Positions 35,873 to 45,254 of a stretch of 64,000 bases of DNA are shown here, in pieces. Location of the stretch: NCBI RefSeq assembly GCF_000757905.1, contig NZ_JRLH01000002.1, one strand, 5' to 3'. The stretch's first letter is position 1. Every line of letters begins with the position of its first letter. This DNA comes from Arsenophonus nilaparvatae (GTDB lineage Bacteria; Pseudomonadota; Gammaproteobacteria; Enterobacterales; Enterobacteriaceae). The notes under the pieces are model-generated. The model was not told where the DNA came from and did not search any database. It saw only the letters and a list, made by a program, of their open reading frames with translations. Both the position numbers and the translations under genes were made by a program.

Positions 35873-36736
35873 TCACTGACAATATTCTAATAAAAGTAAC
35901 AACGCCTTAGATAAATGCTTATTTTGATGATGAATTAAATATAATGTACGTGAAAGCTCGAGTTTATCGATATTTAACGCAATCAATGAGCCATTTTTTA
36001 ATTGCTCTTCAATCGTGAGTGAAGATAAACAGCTTATTCCCATGCTATTCATAACTGCATGCTTAATGGCTTCAGAATTATTAAATTCAATTAAAATATT
36101 GCACTGAGTTAGTTTACTTAATAACAGTTGATCAACAATATTGCGGGTTCCTGAACCGCTTTCACGCAAAATCCAGCTCACATTTTCTAGCTCATGTTGC
36201 TTTAATTGACGGCCTGCAAGTGGGTTATTTGGCGCACAAAATACCACCAGCTGATCTTTTTTCCATGGTATAGTGATCAATTCTGATTCATAACAGCTGC
36301 CTTCAATTAATCCTAAGTCAACCTTGAATTCTTGTACCGCTTTAATCACTTCCGCAGTATTATTTATTAATAATTCAAAAGGAATAGTCGGATTATCCTG
36401 ACGATAATGTACCAATTTACCTGGCAACATATAGTTACCAATTGTCGTACTTGCTGCCAATTTTACGGCACCTAAGCCTTTTTTTGAAATCTGTTCAACT
36501 TCTGTCGCCTGTTCAAGTAACGCGAATACTTTTGGATATAATAGCCGACCATATTCATTAGTAACTAAACGTTTACCAACTCTATCAAATAACTGCACCT
36601 CAAGTTGGGACTCCAAATCTGTTAAAGCAGCACTTACAGCTGATTGGGATAATGACAATGATTGAGCAGCCTGTGTTGTTGAGCCACATTGTAAAATTTC
36701 AATAAAAACTTCAAGTTGTCTAAGGGTTATTCGCAT
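35873..36736 (-). CDS. yeiE: LysR-type regulator YeiE
   Basis: The 287-residue LysR-family transcription factor has an N-terminal winged helix (MRITLRQLEVFIEILQCGSTTQAAQSLSLSQSAVSAALTDLESQLEVQLFDRVGKRL) and a CysB-like effector domain (TIGNYMLPGKL, ESGSGTRNIVDQLL, NSEAIKHAVMNSMGISCL). E. coli and Salmonella YeiE respond to sulfite and affect yeiH expression. I start at the ATG at 36736, as in E. coli; the ORF extends four codons further. It is divergent from yeiH, with about 170 bases between them for shared regulation. Confidence 0.92.
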   Translation of the reverse strand: MRITLRQLEVFIEILQCGSTTQAAQSLSLSQSAVSAALTDLESQLEVQLFDRVGKRLVTNEYGRLLYPKVFALLEQATEVEQISKKGLGAVKLAASTTIGNYMLPGKLVHYRQDNPTIPFELLINNTAEVIKAVQEFKVDLGLIEGSCYESELITIPWKKDQLVVFCAPNNPLAGRQLKQHELENVSWILRESGSGTRNIVDQLLLSKLTQCNILIEFNNSEAIKHAVMNSMGISCLSSLTIEEQLKNGSLIALNIDKLELSRTLYLIHHQNKHLSKALLLLLEYCQ

Positions 36737-36907
36737 AACAATGCTCACTTTATTAATTAATCACATAAATCAAGCTATCATAATAATCTAGCCAACTATT
36801 AATTTACCACTTTTATTAATAGATAATACAAAAATAATCCATTTTCAAGATAGATAATAATGATATATGCTTATAACAGAATGAGATAATGCATATTGCA
36901 TAAACCT

Positions 36908-37978
36908 ATGGTTAAAACAGTTATGGCAACACCTATTAAGCATAAAAATTTTAAATTTATCCCTGGCTTATTATTAACGGGTTTTGTAACTACTATTGCC
37001 GTTTATCTTGGTAATAACGAATGGTTTGCCAATATTGGACTAAGTGCTCTAAGCTTGGCGATTTTATTGGGCATTGTGATTGGAAACACCGTTTATTTTG
37101 CCGTAAAACCCGTTTGTGATGAAGGGATCAGATTCGCTAAACATTATTTATTAAGAACCGGGATTATTTTGTACGGTTTTCGTTTGACATTTCAACAAAT
37201 TATGGATGTAGGCACGATTGGTATTATGACCGATTTAATTATGCTAACTTCTACATTCTTAATTGCACTGTTACTAGGCAAATATTTTTTCAAGTTGGAT
37301 AGTCAAACCACCATTTTGATTGGAGCCGGTAGTAGCATTTGCGGCGCAGCTGCGGTTTTAGCAACCGAGTCTGTCATCAAAACATCGGCAGATAAAGTTG
37401 CCATTGCGGTAGCAACCGTCGTTATTTTTGGTACCTTGGCTATTTTTCTCTATCCGTGGTTTTATTATCTAAATCAAATACATCACTGGTTTTCACTTGA
37501 TCCGGCTCAATTTGGTATTTTTGTTGGCTCGAGCGTTCATGAAGTTGCTCAAGTAGTTGCTGTTGGCCATGCGATCAGCCCTGAGGCAGAAAACAGTGCG
37601 GTGATTAGTAAAATGATCCGCGTTATGATGTTAGCACCATTTTTATTGATATTATCAGGTTATCTAAATCGCAAAATGGCAACTAGCAATTTATCGCAAT
37701 CAAAGCCCACTATTGTGATCCCTTGGTTTGCAATAATTTTTATTATCATTGCATACATAAACTCTTTTCATTTATTGCCACAAATTTTAGTTCAATCCAT
37801 TATTACCCTTGATACTATTCTATTATCTATGGCGATGGCTGCACTTGGATTAACTACACATATAAGTGCAATTCGACAAGCCGGGATCAAACCACTGGTG
37901 ATGGCTTTGTGTCTTTTTGGCTGGCTAACTATCGGTGGGTTATTTATAAATTCATCGATGCAATCTATTTTTCATTAA
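36908..37978 (+). CDS. yeiH: YeiH, putative sulfite exporter family membrane protein
   Basis: This UPF0324 family inner-membrane protein, about 356 residues with roughly ten membrane segments, is proposed to export sulfite in relatives. Conserved blocks are LSLAILLGIVIGNT, LLRTGIILYGFRLTFQQI, IGAGSSICGAAAVLATESVIK, VGSSVHEVAQVVAVGHAISPEAENSAVISKMIRVMMLAPF and MAMAALGLTTHISAI. Starts at 36908 and 36923 are both possible, and neither has a convincing ribosome site. The adjacent divergent yeiE is the likely regulator. Confidence 0.92.
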   Translation: MVKTVMATPIKHKNFKFIPGLLLTGFVTTIAVYLGNNEWFANIGLSALSLAILLGIVIGNTVYFAVKPVCDEGIRFAKHYLLRTGIILYGFRLTFQQIMDVGTIGIMTDLIMLTSTFLIALLLGKYFFKLDSQTTILIGAGSSICGAAAVLATESVIKTSADKVAIAVATVVIFGTLAIFLYPWFYYLNQIHHWFSLDPAQFGIFVGSSVHEVAQVVAVGHAISPEAENSAVISKMIRVMMLAPFLLILSGYLNRKMATSNLSQSKPTIVIPWFAIIFIIIAYINSFHLLPQILVQSIITLDTILLSMAMAALGLTTHISAIRQAGIKPLVMALCLFGWLTIGGLFINSSMQSIFH

Positions 37979-38113
37979 CATCCGATAAAATTTTGTTTTT
38001 TATCTCCCCTGTCGTTAACAAACAAACATTATTAATGCCTAAATGACTTAAGCCTATGCATTTCATTTTTTAAGCCAATAGTGTCATAATTAAAATAAAA
38101 TTAGGAGAAAAAA

Positions 38114-38953
38114 ATGAAATTTGTTGGAGCCCACGTCAGCGCTGCTGGCGGTGTTGATCAAGCCGTACTCCGTGCCCACGAAATCAATGCCACAGCCTTT
38201 GCTCTTTTCACAAAAAATCAGCGTCAATGGCAAGCTCCACCACTAAAACCGGAAACAGTTGAACAATTCAAACTAAATTGTGAAAAATATGGTTTTGACC
38301 AACAGCAAATTCTGCCACACGACAGCTACCTTATTAATTTAGGCCATCCTGAAACAGAAGCACTGAAAAAATCACGTGCCGCTTTTTTAGATGAAATGCA
38401 ACGCTGTGAGCAATTAGGTATTACTTTGCTCAATTTTCACCCAGGTAGTCATCTGAATAAAATTAGCGTTGATGTATGCCTCGCCCGTATTGCTGAGTCA
38501 ATCAATATTACTTTAGCGCAAACTAAAAATGTTATTGCTGTGATTGAAAATACTGCCGGTCAAGGCTCTAATTTAGGATTTAAATTTGAGCATCTGGCAG
38601 CGATAATTGAAGATATTGAAGATAAACAGCGAGTTGGTGTTTGTTTGGATACTTGTCATGCTTTTGCAGCAGGTTACGACTTACGAACAAAAGAAGCTTG
38701 CGATAATACTTTTGCCCAATTTAATAAAATTGTCGGTTTTCAATACCTACGAGCAATGCATTTAAATGATGCCAAAAGCCAATTTGCCAGCCACGTTGAT
38801 CGCCACCAAAGCCTAGGAGAAGGTAATATCGGTTACACAGCTTTCAGCTATATTATGAAAGATAACCGCTTCGATAATATACCTTTGATCCTAGAAACCA
38901 TAAATCCTGAGCTCTGGCCTCAAGAAATCGCCTGGTTAAAGTCGCAACAATAA
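38114..38953 (+). CDS. nfo: Endonuclease IV Nfo
   Basis: Nfo is a class II AP endonuclease with a three-zinc TIM-barrel active site that cuts at abasic sites in base excision repair. The 279-residue protein carries the ligand-containing motifs FHPGSHLN, VIENTAGQGSNLG, GVCLDTCHAFAAGYD, AMHLNDAK and the DRHQSLGEGNIG loop. The ribosome site is strong (AGGAG before an A-rich spacer). It follows yeiH, as in E. coli, with a 135-base gap that could contain a SoxS-type promoter I cannot define. Confidence 0.97.
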   Translation: MKFVGAHVSAAGGVDQAVLRAHEINATAFALFTKNQRQWQAPPLKPETVEQFKLNCEKYGFDQQQILPHDSYLINLGHPETEALKKSRAAFLDEMQRCEQLGITLLNFHPGSHLNKISVDVCLARIAESINITLAQTKNVIAVIENTAGQGSNLGFKFEHLAAIIEDIEDKQRVGVCLDTCHAFAAGYDLRTKEACDNTFAQFNKIVGFQYLRAMHLNDAKSQFASHVDRHQSLGEGNIGYTAFSYIMKDNRFDNIPLILETINPELWPQEIAWLKSQQ

Positions 38954-39337
38954 CCAATCTTCAACAAATTTATCGTTCTTACAACAGATGAAAATTAATC
39001 TAGTACGGCTATTTTTTATTGGTAAATAGCCGTAGTGTATAACTTTTGTTGTGATTTTATGATGTAAAAAAATAGATCAATATTGCATTATTATCTGTTT
39101 AATCGTCATCTCACTAGGCAATTATTTATAAAGCTGAAAACAAAATTAGATCAATTAATTAGCAGAGACCCTTTTATTAATTTATCAAAATCACCTCTCG
39201 ATCAAATACAGCATCCGAACACTAGGGTTAAAACCAATTTTAACTAACTGGCAAAAATATTAATTTACTTAAATATCATACCTAATGTATCATCAAGCTA
39301 GTACACAAAATCAATAATAAAAGAGGCAATTATAGTA
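38954..39337. other. Intergenic region between nfo and the Mtr-type permease
   Basis: About 380 bases. A 9-bp inverted repeat (TACGGCTAT at 39004-39012 with ATAGCCGTA at 39026-39034) follows nfo but lacks a tight U run. A TrpR-like half-palindrome lies near the right end and is listed separately. Nothing else is seen. Confidence 0.5.
39286..39305. promoter_or_regulatory. Candidate TrpR-type operator upstream of the Mtr-type permease
   Basis: TGTATCATC and GCTAGTACA form an imperfect inverted repeat (6 of 9 positions) around AA, about 32 bases before the start. The right arm contains CTAGTAC, the core of the trp repressor half-site. mtr is under TrpR and TyrR control in E. coli. Confidence 0.35.
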
Positions 39338-40582
39338 ATGGCTAACGAAGTAATACAAAATATTAAACGCCCTTCCATATTTGGTGGTGCTATGATCATC
39401 GCTGGCACTGCCATCGGTGCCGGTATGTTCTCTATTCCTATTGTCACTTCTGGCGTCTGGTTTACCGGTTCAATCATTTTATTAGTTTATACTTGGGTAT
39501 GTATGTTTTCTTCTGGTTTAATGATTTTAGAAGCCAACATGAATTATCCTTCTGGTGCAAGCTTTCATACCATGGTTAAAGATTTACTTGGCACACGCTG
39601 GAATTTACTAAATAGCATTTCAATTGCATTTGTTCTTTATATCTTAACTTATGCTTATATTTCAGCCGGTGGATCGATCATTACACATAATCTTAATAAG
39701 ATCATCCCCATAAATCACCCTATGGCCGGTTTATTATTTAGCTTATTGATCGCTTTTGTTGTTTGGCTATCGACTAAAGCGGTTGATCGTCTAAGTACAA
39801 TTTTGATTGGCGGTATGGTTATTACTTTTATCATGTCTGTCAGTGGCATGTTTAATAGTGCTTCATCCACCATCTTATTCAACAAAAATAGTCTGGATAC
39901 AGATTATTTACCTTATGCATTTATTGCTCTACCTTATTTACTAATTTCTTTTGGCTATCATGGTAATGTGCCCGGCTTAGTGAAATATTATCATAAAGAA
40001 AGTAAAGCAGTTGTTCTGAGTTTGTTATATGGCACTTTTATTGCTTTAGTCATTTATATCTTATGGCAATATGCCATTCAAGGTAATATACCGCGCACTG
40101 CCTTTAAACAAATCATTACTGAAGGTGGTAATATTGACTCGCTATTAAAACAAATGGATCACAGCACTAATAACAATATTATAAAACAGTGTTTAAATCT
40201 GTTTTCTTATATGGCACTTGCTAGTTCATTTTTAGGTGTGACACTTGGGCTGTTTGATTTCATTGCCGATTTTTTTAAATTCAAAGATAATAATCTAGGC
40301 CGTTTAAAATCCGCTTTGATAACCTTCATTCCTCCCACCATTTTAGCTTTATACTACCCTGATGGTTTTATTCATGCCATTGGTTTTGCTGGTCTAGCGG
40401 CAACTATATGGGCAGTAATTGTGCCGGCAATGATGGCTAAAGCTAGCCGGAAAAAATTTCCTCATGCGGTTTATCATGCACCTGGCGGTAATCTATTAAT
40501 TTATTTTGTTATATTTTTTGGTTTGATTAACGCCGTTATCCATATATTAGCGCTATTCAATATTTTGCCTGTTTATAAGTAG
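39338..40582 (+). CDS. mtr: Tryptophan-specific permease, Mtr/TnaB type
   Basis: This 414-residue protein of the hydroxy/aromatic amino acid permease family has about 11 membrane segments. It follows E. coli Mtr more closely than TyrP: GTAIGAGMFSIPIVTSGVWF, SGLMILEANMNY, SISIAFVLYILTYAYISAGGSI, FGYHGNVPGLVKYY, ASSFLGVTLGLFDFIADFFKF, AGLAATIWAVIVPAMMAKASRKKF and the terminus FNILPVYK. Proton-driven tryptophan uptake is the likely role; TnaB is the close alternative. No tnaA lies beside it, which favours Mtr. Confidence 0.85.
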   Translation: MANEVIQNIKRPSIFGGAMIIAGTAIGAGMFSIPIVTSGVWFTGSIILLVYTWVCMFSSGLMILEANMNYPSGASFHTMVKDLLGTRWNLLNSISIAFVLYILTYAYISAGGSIITHNLNKIIPINHPMAGLLFSLLIAFVVWLSTKAVDRLSTILIGGMVITFIMSVSGMFNSASSTILFNKNSLDTDYLPYAFIALPYLLISFGYHGNVPGLVKYYHKESKAVVLSLLYGTFIALVIYILWQYAIQGNIPRTAFKQIITEGGNIDSLLKQMDHSTNNNIIKQCLNLFSYMALASSFLGVTLGLFDFIADFFKFKDNNLGRLKSALITFIPPTILALYYPDGFIHAIGFAGLAATIWAVIVPAMMAKASRKKFPHAVYHAPGGNLLIYFVIFFGLINAVIHILALFNILPVYK

Positions 40583-40733
40583 CGCTTCGATTGCCAAGAT
40601 TAATTTCAACGCCTCATACTTCGTGCTGATAGTTGTCATGAGGCAAATTCTTAGTAAGCATCACTTTGTATTCTAATTGCCGGTAATTTTATTATAAAAT
40701 TGGGATTATACTTATTTAATGAAAGGAACTCAT

Positions 40734-41306
40734 ATGGCTAGAGCCAATGAAATAAAACGAGGCTATGCGATAAGCTTAAATGGTAAGTTGCTATTAGTAA
40801 AAGATATTGATATTCAGACACCAAGTGCACGAGGCGCAAGCACACTCTACAAAATGCGTTTTACTGATATTAAAACCGGACAAAAAGTTGAAGAGCGTTT
40901 TAAGGGCGATGACAATCTAGATACAATCCATTTAACTCATCGGGCGGTAAGTTTTTCTTATGTTGAGGCTGATGAATATGTATTCATGGATAATGAAAAT
41001 TTTACTCCCTATAGTTTCAATAAAACAGATATAGAAGAAGAGCTTTTATTCTTTACTACTTCAGGAACACCTGGACTGCAAGTTTTAGTAATGAATAACC
41101 AGGCTATCGCGTTAGAACTTCCGCAAACTGTCGATATGGTAATTGTAGAAACAGCACCAAGTCTCAAAGGAGCATCAGCCAATGCAAGAACAAAACCAGC
41201 TATGATGGCAACCGGGCTAATAATACAAGTTCCAGAATACTTATCCATCGGCGAAAAAATTCGCATTCACATTGCAGAACGCCGTTATATGGGCCGTTGT
41301 GATTAA
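40734..41306 (+). CDS. efpL: Elongation factor P-like protein EfpL (YeiP)
   Basis: EfpL is a paralogue of EF-P that relieves ribosome stalling at polyproline and related motifs. The 190-residue protein has the three OB/KOW-like domains: MARANEIKRGYAISLNGKLLLVKDIDIQTPSARGASTLYKMRF, then VEERFKGDDNLDTIHLTHR, then the C-terminal VPEYLSIGEKIRIHIAERRYMGRCD. The tip loop SARGAST carries Arg in place of the EF-P lysine, as in the YeiP group, so it needs no lysylation. The ATG at 40734 has AAAGGA upstream; the ORF extends five codons further. Confidence 0.95.
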   Translation: MARANEIKRGYAISLNGKLLLVKDIDIQTPSARGASTLYKMRFTDIKTGQKVEERFKGDDNLDTIHLTHRAVSFSYVEADEYVFMDNENFTPYSFNKTDIEEELLFFTTSGTPGLQVLVMNNQAIALELPQTVDMVIVETAPSLKGASANARTKPAMMATGLIIQVPEYLSIGEKIRIHIAERRYMGRCD

Positions 41307-41325
41307 AATCGATAAAAATCAAACA

Positions 41326-41354
41326 ATAGCTGCTCTTACTTAAAGAGCGGCTAT
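41326..41354. terminator. Hairpin between efpL and the convergent small secreted-protein gene
   Basis: ATAGCTGCTCTT at 41326-41337 pairs with AAGAGCGGCTAT at 41343-41354 (one G-U). It lies between two convergent genes. The U run is weak on either side. Confidence 0.45.
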
Positions 41355-41389
41355 ATTAAAAAATAAAAGTGACTAACTTAAAAATAAAA

Positions 41390-41749
41390 TCAATCATAGC
41401 TAATTTCTAACATGCCCTGCTTTTTGTTTTTATTAAACCACAAAAAACGGGTTTCACCATATTTAATTAGTGATTTTTGTCGCTGATTAGTTAATAAATC
41501 CATACTTATCTTCTGGGTTGCCATGTTTCCAGCATTATCCCAACAATTCGTTTCTAGCATATTATCATTTACAATATTTTGACAGGTAGGTACAGTAATA
41601 GCGCCATAAAAATGAATTACACCGCCAGTATCTGATTCACTATAAACTTGAGATGATAAAGTTAATACCAGTAGAGATATAAAAAAATTCTTATTTAAAT
41701 AATAGGGTATCTTAGGCTGCGCATTGCCATATTTTTTATATAAAATCAT
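41390..41749 (-). CDS. Small predicted secreted protein, fimbrial-subunit-like
   Basis: The 119-residue product has an N-terminal extension, then a hydrophobic segment and a likely signal cleavage (NKNFFISLLVLTLSSQVYSES). The mature part begins with DTGGVIHFYGAITVPTCQN, which resembles the first strand and first Cys of type 1 fimbrial subunits, and a second Cys follows in METNCWDN-like context (LETNCWDN). It is much too short (about 85 mature residues) to be a complete fimbrial subunit and stands alone with no chaperone or usher nearby. The function is unknown. I used the ATG at 41749 with AGGA upstream; a TTG seven codons earlier is also open. Confidence 0.6.
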   Translation of the reverse strand: MILYKKYGNAQPKIPYYLNKNFFISLLVLTLSSQVYSESDTGGVIHFYGAITVPTCQNIVNDNMLETNCWDNAGNMATQKISMDLLTNQRQKSLIKYGETRFLWFNKNKKQGMLEISYD

Positions 41750-41770
41750 AAAAAGTTTAATCCTGGTCAA

Positions 41771-42667
41771 TAAATAAAATTACTATTAAATATTTTTATT
41801 AAATAATTACTGAGAAATTGCTAATGATTTATTAAAATAACATTTACTACTATAACTCAATATCTTGTTGAATCATGAAATATGGCTAACCGCAAAATTC
41901 CACATAAGATAGCTTCTATATAATATTAAATTGTCTATTTTATCGTTTAAATATAACAACTAATTACTCATCTTTATTAAAATGTTTTGTTCTTTATTAA
42001 TCATTTTAATTTAACCGCTATTTAAATTTATGGCTCTCTCGTCATCACGACTATTTGTTTAATATAACTTTATTATAATAAATATCACAAATATCTAACT
42101 GATAAAGTCAAAAATAATTTAGTAAAGTAAAAACAACGTATTGGAGAAAAATTTTAAAATAACAATTCCTATATTTATACAAAATTGAATAATTTTCTGC
42201 TACTGAAAAACAGACTAAATTATTTTAAGTAACAGACTAAATTTTATTAAAATTTAACAAAAAACCAACAATAAATTAATAAAATATTGCTAACAAATTT
42301 AGCTTAATTTTTTATTAATTAGCTAATTTTAATTGCTGATCATCAATACGCTGATTTTTTAAATAGTATATTTAACCAAAATATTAAACCTTTTATTCAA
42401 TAAGCTTATTTACATCGACACTAGTTATTTAATCAAAAAATTTTGATTTTTTGTAAATTAATACAAGAAAACTCGCCATTTTTTATTTCCTTGTATAAAC
42501 TTGTTTATGTTTAACATATCAATGTATTTGAAATAGGTACTCAATCATATACATTTATATAACGAGCAATAGTGATGATATTTTAACCTTTAGCTAACAA
42601 AATAAAATATCGTCAAATTTACATTATATCGAATATCCACATAAAGATAACAAGGGATAAATCAATA
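41771..42667. other. Extended AT-rich non-coding region upstream of mepS
   Basis: About 900 bases with no supportable gene on either strand and extreme AT content. An imperfect inverted repeat (GATATTTTA and TAAAATATC around 42577-42613) lies 60 bases before mepS. The region probably contains the mepS promoter and otherwise looks like decayed sequence. Confidence 0.5.
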
Positions 42668-43213
42668 ATGGTCAAACTTCAACCGTTACTGAGATACTGT
42701 ATGAAGCCTACTCCGGCACTAATCATTACTTTATTACTATCCGCTTGTAATTCACCAAACTCACCGCTATATAAAACACAATCTAACTCACTTTATCAGG
42801 TATCACAAGCCGAGTTTGAACAATTAGTACGCAATGTGGAAATTAAAACAAAAATATTAGAGCAGTATGCAAACTGGAGAGGTGTTGCTTACCGTTTTGG
42901 TGGTACAACAAAGAAAGGTATTGACTGTTCAGCCTTTACTCAACGTATGTTTAGTGAGCAGTTTGGTGTTGATTTACCTCGCTCAACAGATGAACAACAA
43001 TATACCGGCCACTGGGTCAGGCAACAAAATTTACGCCCTGGCGATTTGGTTTTTTTTAGAACTGGCCCAACTAATCGACATGTCGGTATTTATATTGGTA
43101 ATGATAAATTTGTCCATGCCTCAACAAGTAGCGGTGTAACAGTTTCTGCAATAAATGATGATTACTGGAGTAAACGTTATTATGCAGCTCGTCGAATCAT
43201 TGATACGTATTAA
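42668..43213 (+). CDS. mepS: Murein DD-endopeptidase MepS (Spr)
   Basis: MepS is an outer-membrane lipoprotein that cuts D-Ala-mDAP crosslinks to let the wall expand. The 181-residue protein has a lipoprotein signal with lipobox LSAC and an NlpC/P60 domain: catalytic Cys in GIDCSAFTQRMF, His in NRHVGIYIGNDKFVHAS, and the third residue His in that same FVHAS segment. An LPRSTDEQ block and PGDLVFFRTG are typical. It ends three bases from the convergent yejG. The ribosome site (AAGG) is rather far from the ATG. Confidence 0.95.
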   Translation: MVKLQPLLRYCMKPTPALIITLLLSACNSPNSPLYKTQSNSLYQVSQAEFEQLVRNVEIKTKILEQYANWRGVAYRFGGTTKKGIDCSAFTQRMFSEQFGVDLPRSTDEQQYTGHWVRQQNLRPGDLVFFRTGPTNRHVGIYIGNDKFVHASTSSGVTVSAINDDYWSKRYYAARRIIDTY

Positions 43214-43216
43214 TAT

Positions 43217-43573
43217 TTAATGAGAATAATAACGAGATGGTAGCGTTATTGATTCCGCAATAGCAACACCCACTGTTTTAAAATGACAAATCGCTAAACT
43301 TTCATCTTCATAACGAATAAAAAGGCAAACTTGACCCTGCCATTCAAGCAAATCATTAGCAATTTGTATTTCATCTAAAGCTGAACTTAAATACTTTAAT
43401 ACCGCCAAATTATCGCTAATATCATGGCAAAGTACCTTAAAGCCAATTAATATATTAGACTCGGAGCTGGATATATTATCAGGCATTACCTCAATTTTTT
43501 CACCTGTATGCCCTGTTAACCATCGATAATTTTGTGGCAAACGATGAATGACAGATAACTTTAAATTACCCAC
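43217..43573 (-). CDS. yejG: YejG family protein of unknown function
   Basis: The 118-residue protein aligns with E. coli YejG (LSVIHRLPQNYRWLTGHTG at the start, CLFIRYEDESLAICHFKTVGVAIAES near the end). The family has no established biochemical role, although E. coli yejG has been linked to aminoglycoside susceptibility. No signal peptide, membrane segment or metal site is visible. Its position between mepS and bcr is conserved. Confidence 0.88.
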   Translation of the reverse strand: MGNLKLSVIHRLPQNYRWLTGHTGEKIEVMPDNISSSESNILIGFKVLCHDISDNLAVLKYLSSALDEIQIANDLLEWQGQVCLFIRYEDESLAICHFKTVGVAIAESITLPSRYYSH

Positions 43574-44028
43574 TAAAAACCCTATATTGTAATTAATTAT
43601 ATTATTTTTCTATTTAAGTAAAAAAATAACTTAACATACTAACTTATCAAGCTATTTTATACTTGCCCTGGTATTTTACATCATATAAATATTATAAATT
43701 TTTGTTATTCTAATATAAAAACTTATCCTAAACAAAATAAAATTTGTTAAAAATCAACAAAGCATATTATCTTTCAATAGTAAAACTGTATTATTTCATT
43801 TAATTCTTTATAAAAAAGCCATATATCAGATAATTAGCTAAAATAAGCAGTAATGAAAGATAAAAATGAAATAATTAATAAATTGATTGGCTCATGAATT
43901 GAGCCTATCTAAATTGTGATTGTTATCGAAGTAAAAGATAAGAAATTACATTGAGTTCATATTAATAAAGTATTTAAATAACGATACAACACTAATGAAA
44001 TTTATTTCTTTATTAAATCCTAATCACA
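43574..44028. other. AT-rich gap between yejG and bcr
   Basis: About 450 very AT-rich bases. I see no gene, and no hairpin strong enough to call a terminator. It contains the yejG promoter region and the end of the bcr transcript. Confidence 0.5.
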
Positions 44029-45216
44029 TTAGTCTTTACTGTAATTAGCCAACAACACAAACCCCATCGCAAGACAAACACATAACCCCATAAATCCTAC
44101 CATCGACCACACTGTGGTTGTTTTAAAGCAAGAAAGCAAATAACCAAAAAATGCACCGATACCAAAACGTATTGTGCCAACTAAAGATGAAACTGTACCC
44201 GCAATATGTGGATAACTATCTAAAATTACAGACATAGCATTAGAAGAGATCATCGCAATACTACCAACATAAACAGCAACACCAAATATCATAGGAATAA
44301 AACCTAAGTCCAATATAGTACTGAGGATCAGCCACATTCCCATAATGAATTGCAATGTTAAGCCCATATGTAACATTTTTAATGCGCCAAAATGGCGTAC
44401 ATAACGGCTATTAAGCGTGGTCAGTAAAAATAAAAAAACAATATTTAAACCAAAATAATAGCCAAAATGCTGTGGCGAAACCCCATTTAATTCAATATAG
44501 ACAAACGGCCCGGTATTTAAAAATGAAAACAACCCAGCAAAGGAAAATCCACTAGCAAGAATATAACAGAAGACTTGTCTAGCACGAAACAAGGTAAAAA
44601 GTTGTTTTATCGTATTACGTAAATGAAATTTTTGTCTTTTTTCCTTAGGCAACGTTTCTTGAATAAAAAAAGCAACTAATAACGCCCCTATGATTGCAGC
44701 TATGGAAATAATCCAAAAAATGGCATGCCAGGAAAACCAAATCATTGCCATACCACCTAAGATCGGTGCTAATAGTGGCGCGATCGTCATAACTAGCAAA
44801 ACAAAAGACATGCTTCGTGAAAATTCATCACTACTAAACATATCTCTCATCAAAGCAGTGATGACAACACTTGCTGCCGCTGCCGATAATCCTTGTAAAA
44901 AACGAACAAAAATAAATTGCTCAATATTATTGGCTAAAGCACAAATTGCTGAAGTAATCGCAAAAATAATTACGCCGCCTAATATCACTGGCTTACGACC
45001 TATACTATCGGCCATCGGACCATAAAACAGTTGACCTATTGCAAAGCCCAAAATATAACTATTTAAGGTCATCTGAACTTGGCCGGTATCAACATTAAAA
45101 CTTTTTGCAATCGATGGCAGACTAGGCAAATACATGTCAATGGCTAATGGCATCAACATGGATATAAGGCCTAAAATCAGAATTAGGCTGAAATAAGATG
45201 AACCCTGACGTTGCAT
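44029..45216 (-). CDS. bcr: Bcr/CflA-family drug efflux transporter
   Basis: This MFS proton antiporter of 395 residues has 12 membrane segments. E. coli Bcr gives resistance to bicyclomycin and exports cysteine. Signature segments are MPLAIDMYLPSLPSIAKSFNVD, GQLFYGPMADSIGRKPVILGG (the loop 2-3 motif), RFLQGLSAAAASVVITALMRDMF and MTIAPLLAPILGG. It lies beside rsuA, as in E. coli, and is probably transcribed from its own promoter or with rsuA. Which drugs it handles cannot be read from the sequence. Confidence 0.93.
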   Translation of the reverse strand: MQRQGSSYFSLILILGLISMLMPLAIDMYLPSLPSIAKSFNVDTGQVQMTLNSYILGFAIGQLFYGPMADSIGRKPVILGGVIIFAITSAICALANNIEQFIFVRFLQGLSAAAASVVITALMRDMFSSDEFSRSMSFVLLVMTIAPLLAPILGGMAMIWFSWHAIFWIISIAAIIGALLVAFFIQETLPKEKRQKFHLRNTIKQLFTLFRARQVFCYILASGFSFAGLFSFLNTGPFVYIELNGVSPQHFGYYFGLNIVFLFLLTTLNSRYVRHFGALKMLHMGLTLQFIMGMWLILSTILDLGFIPMIFGVAVYVGSIAMISSNAMSVILDSYPHIAGTVSSLVGTIRFGIGAFFGYLLSCFKTTTVWSMVGFMGLCVCLAMGFVLLANYSKD

Positions 45217-45254
45217 ACTAACATACTCCCAAATCGAGCAAGTAAAAATATAAT

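Noticed and set aside
42421..42460. AT-only inverted repeat (AATCAAAA / TTTTGATT)
   Set aside because: It has almost no loop and a pure A/T stem in a very AT-rich region; not distinguishable from chance.
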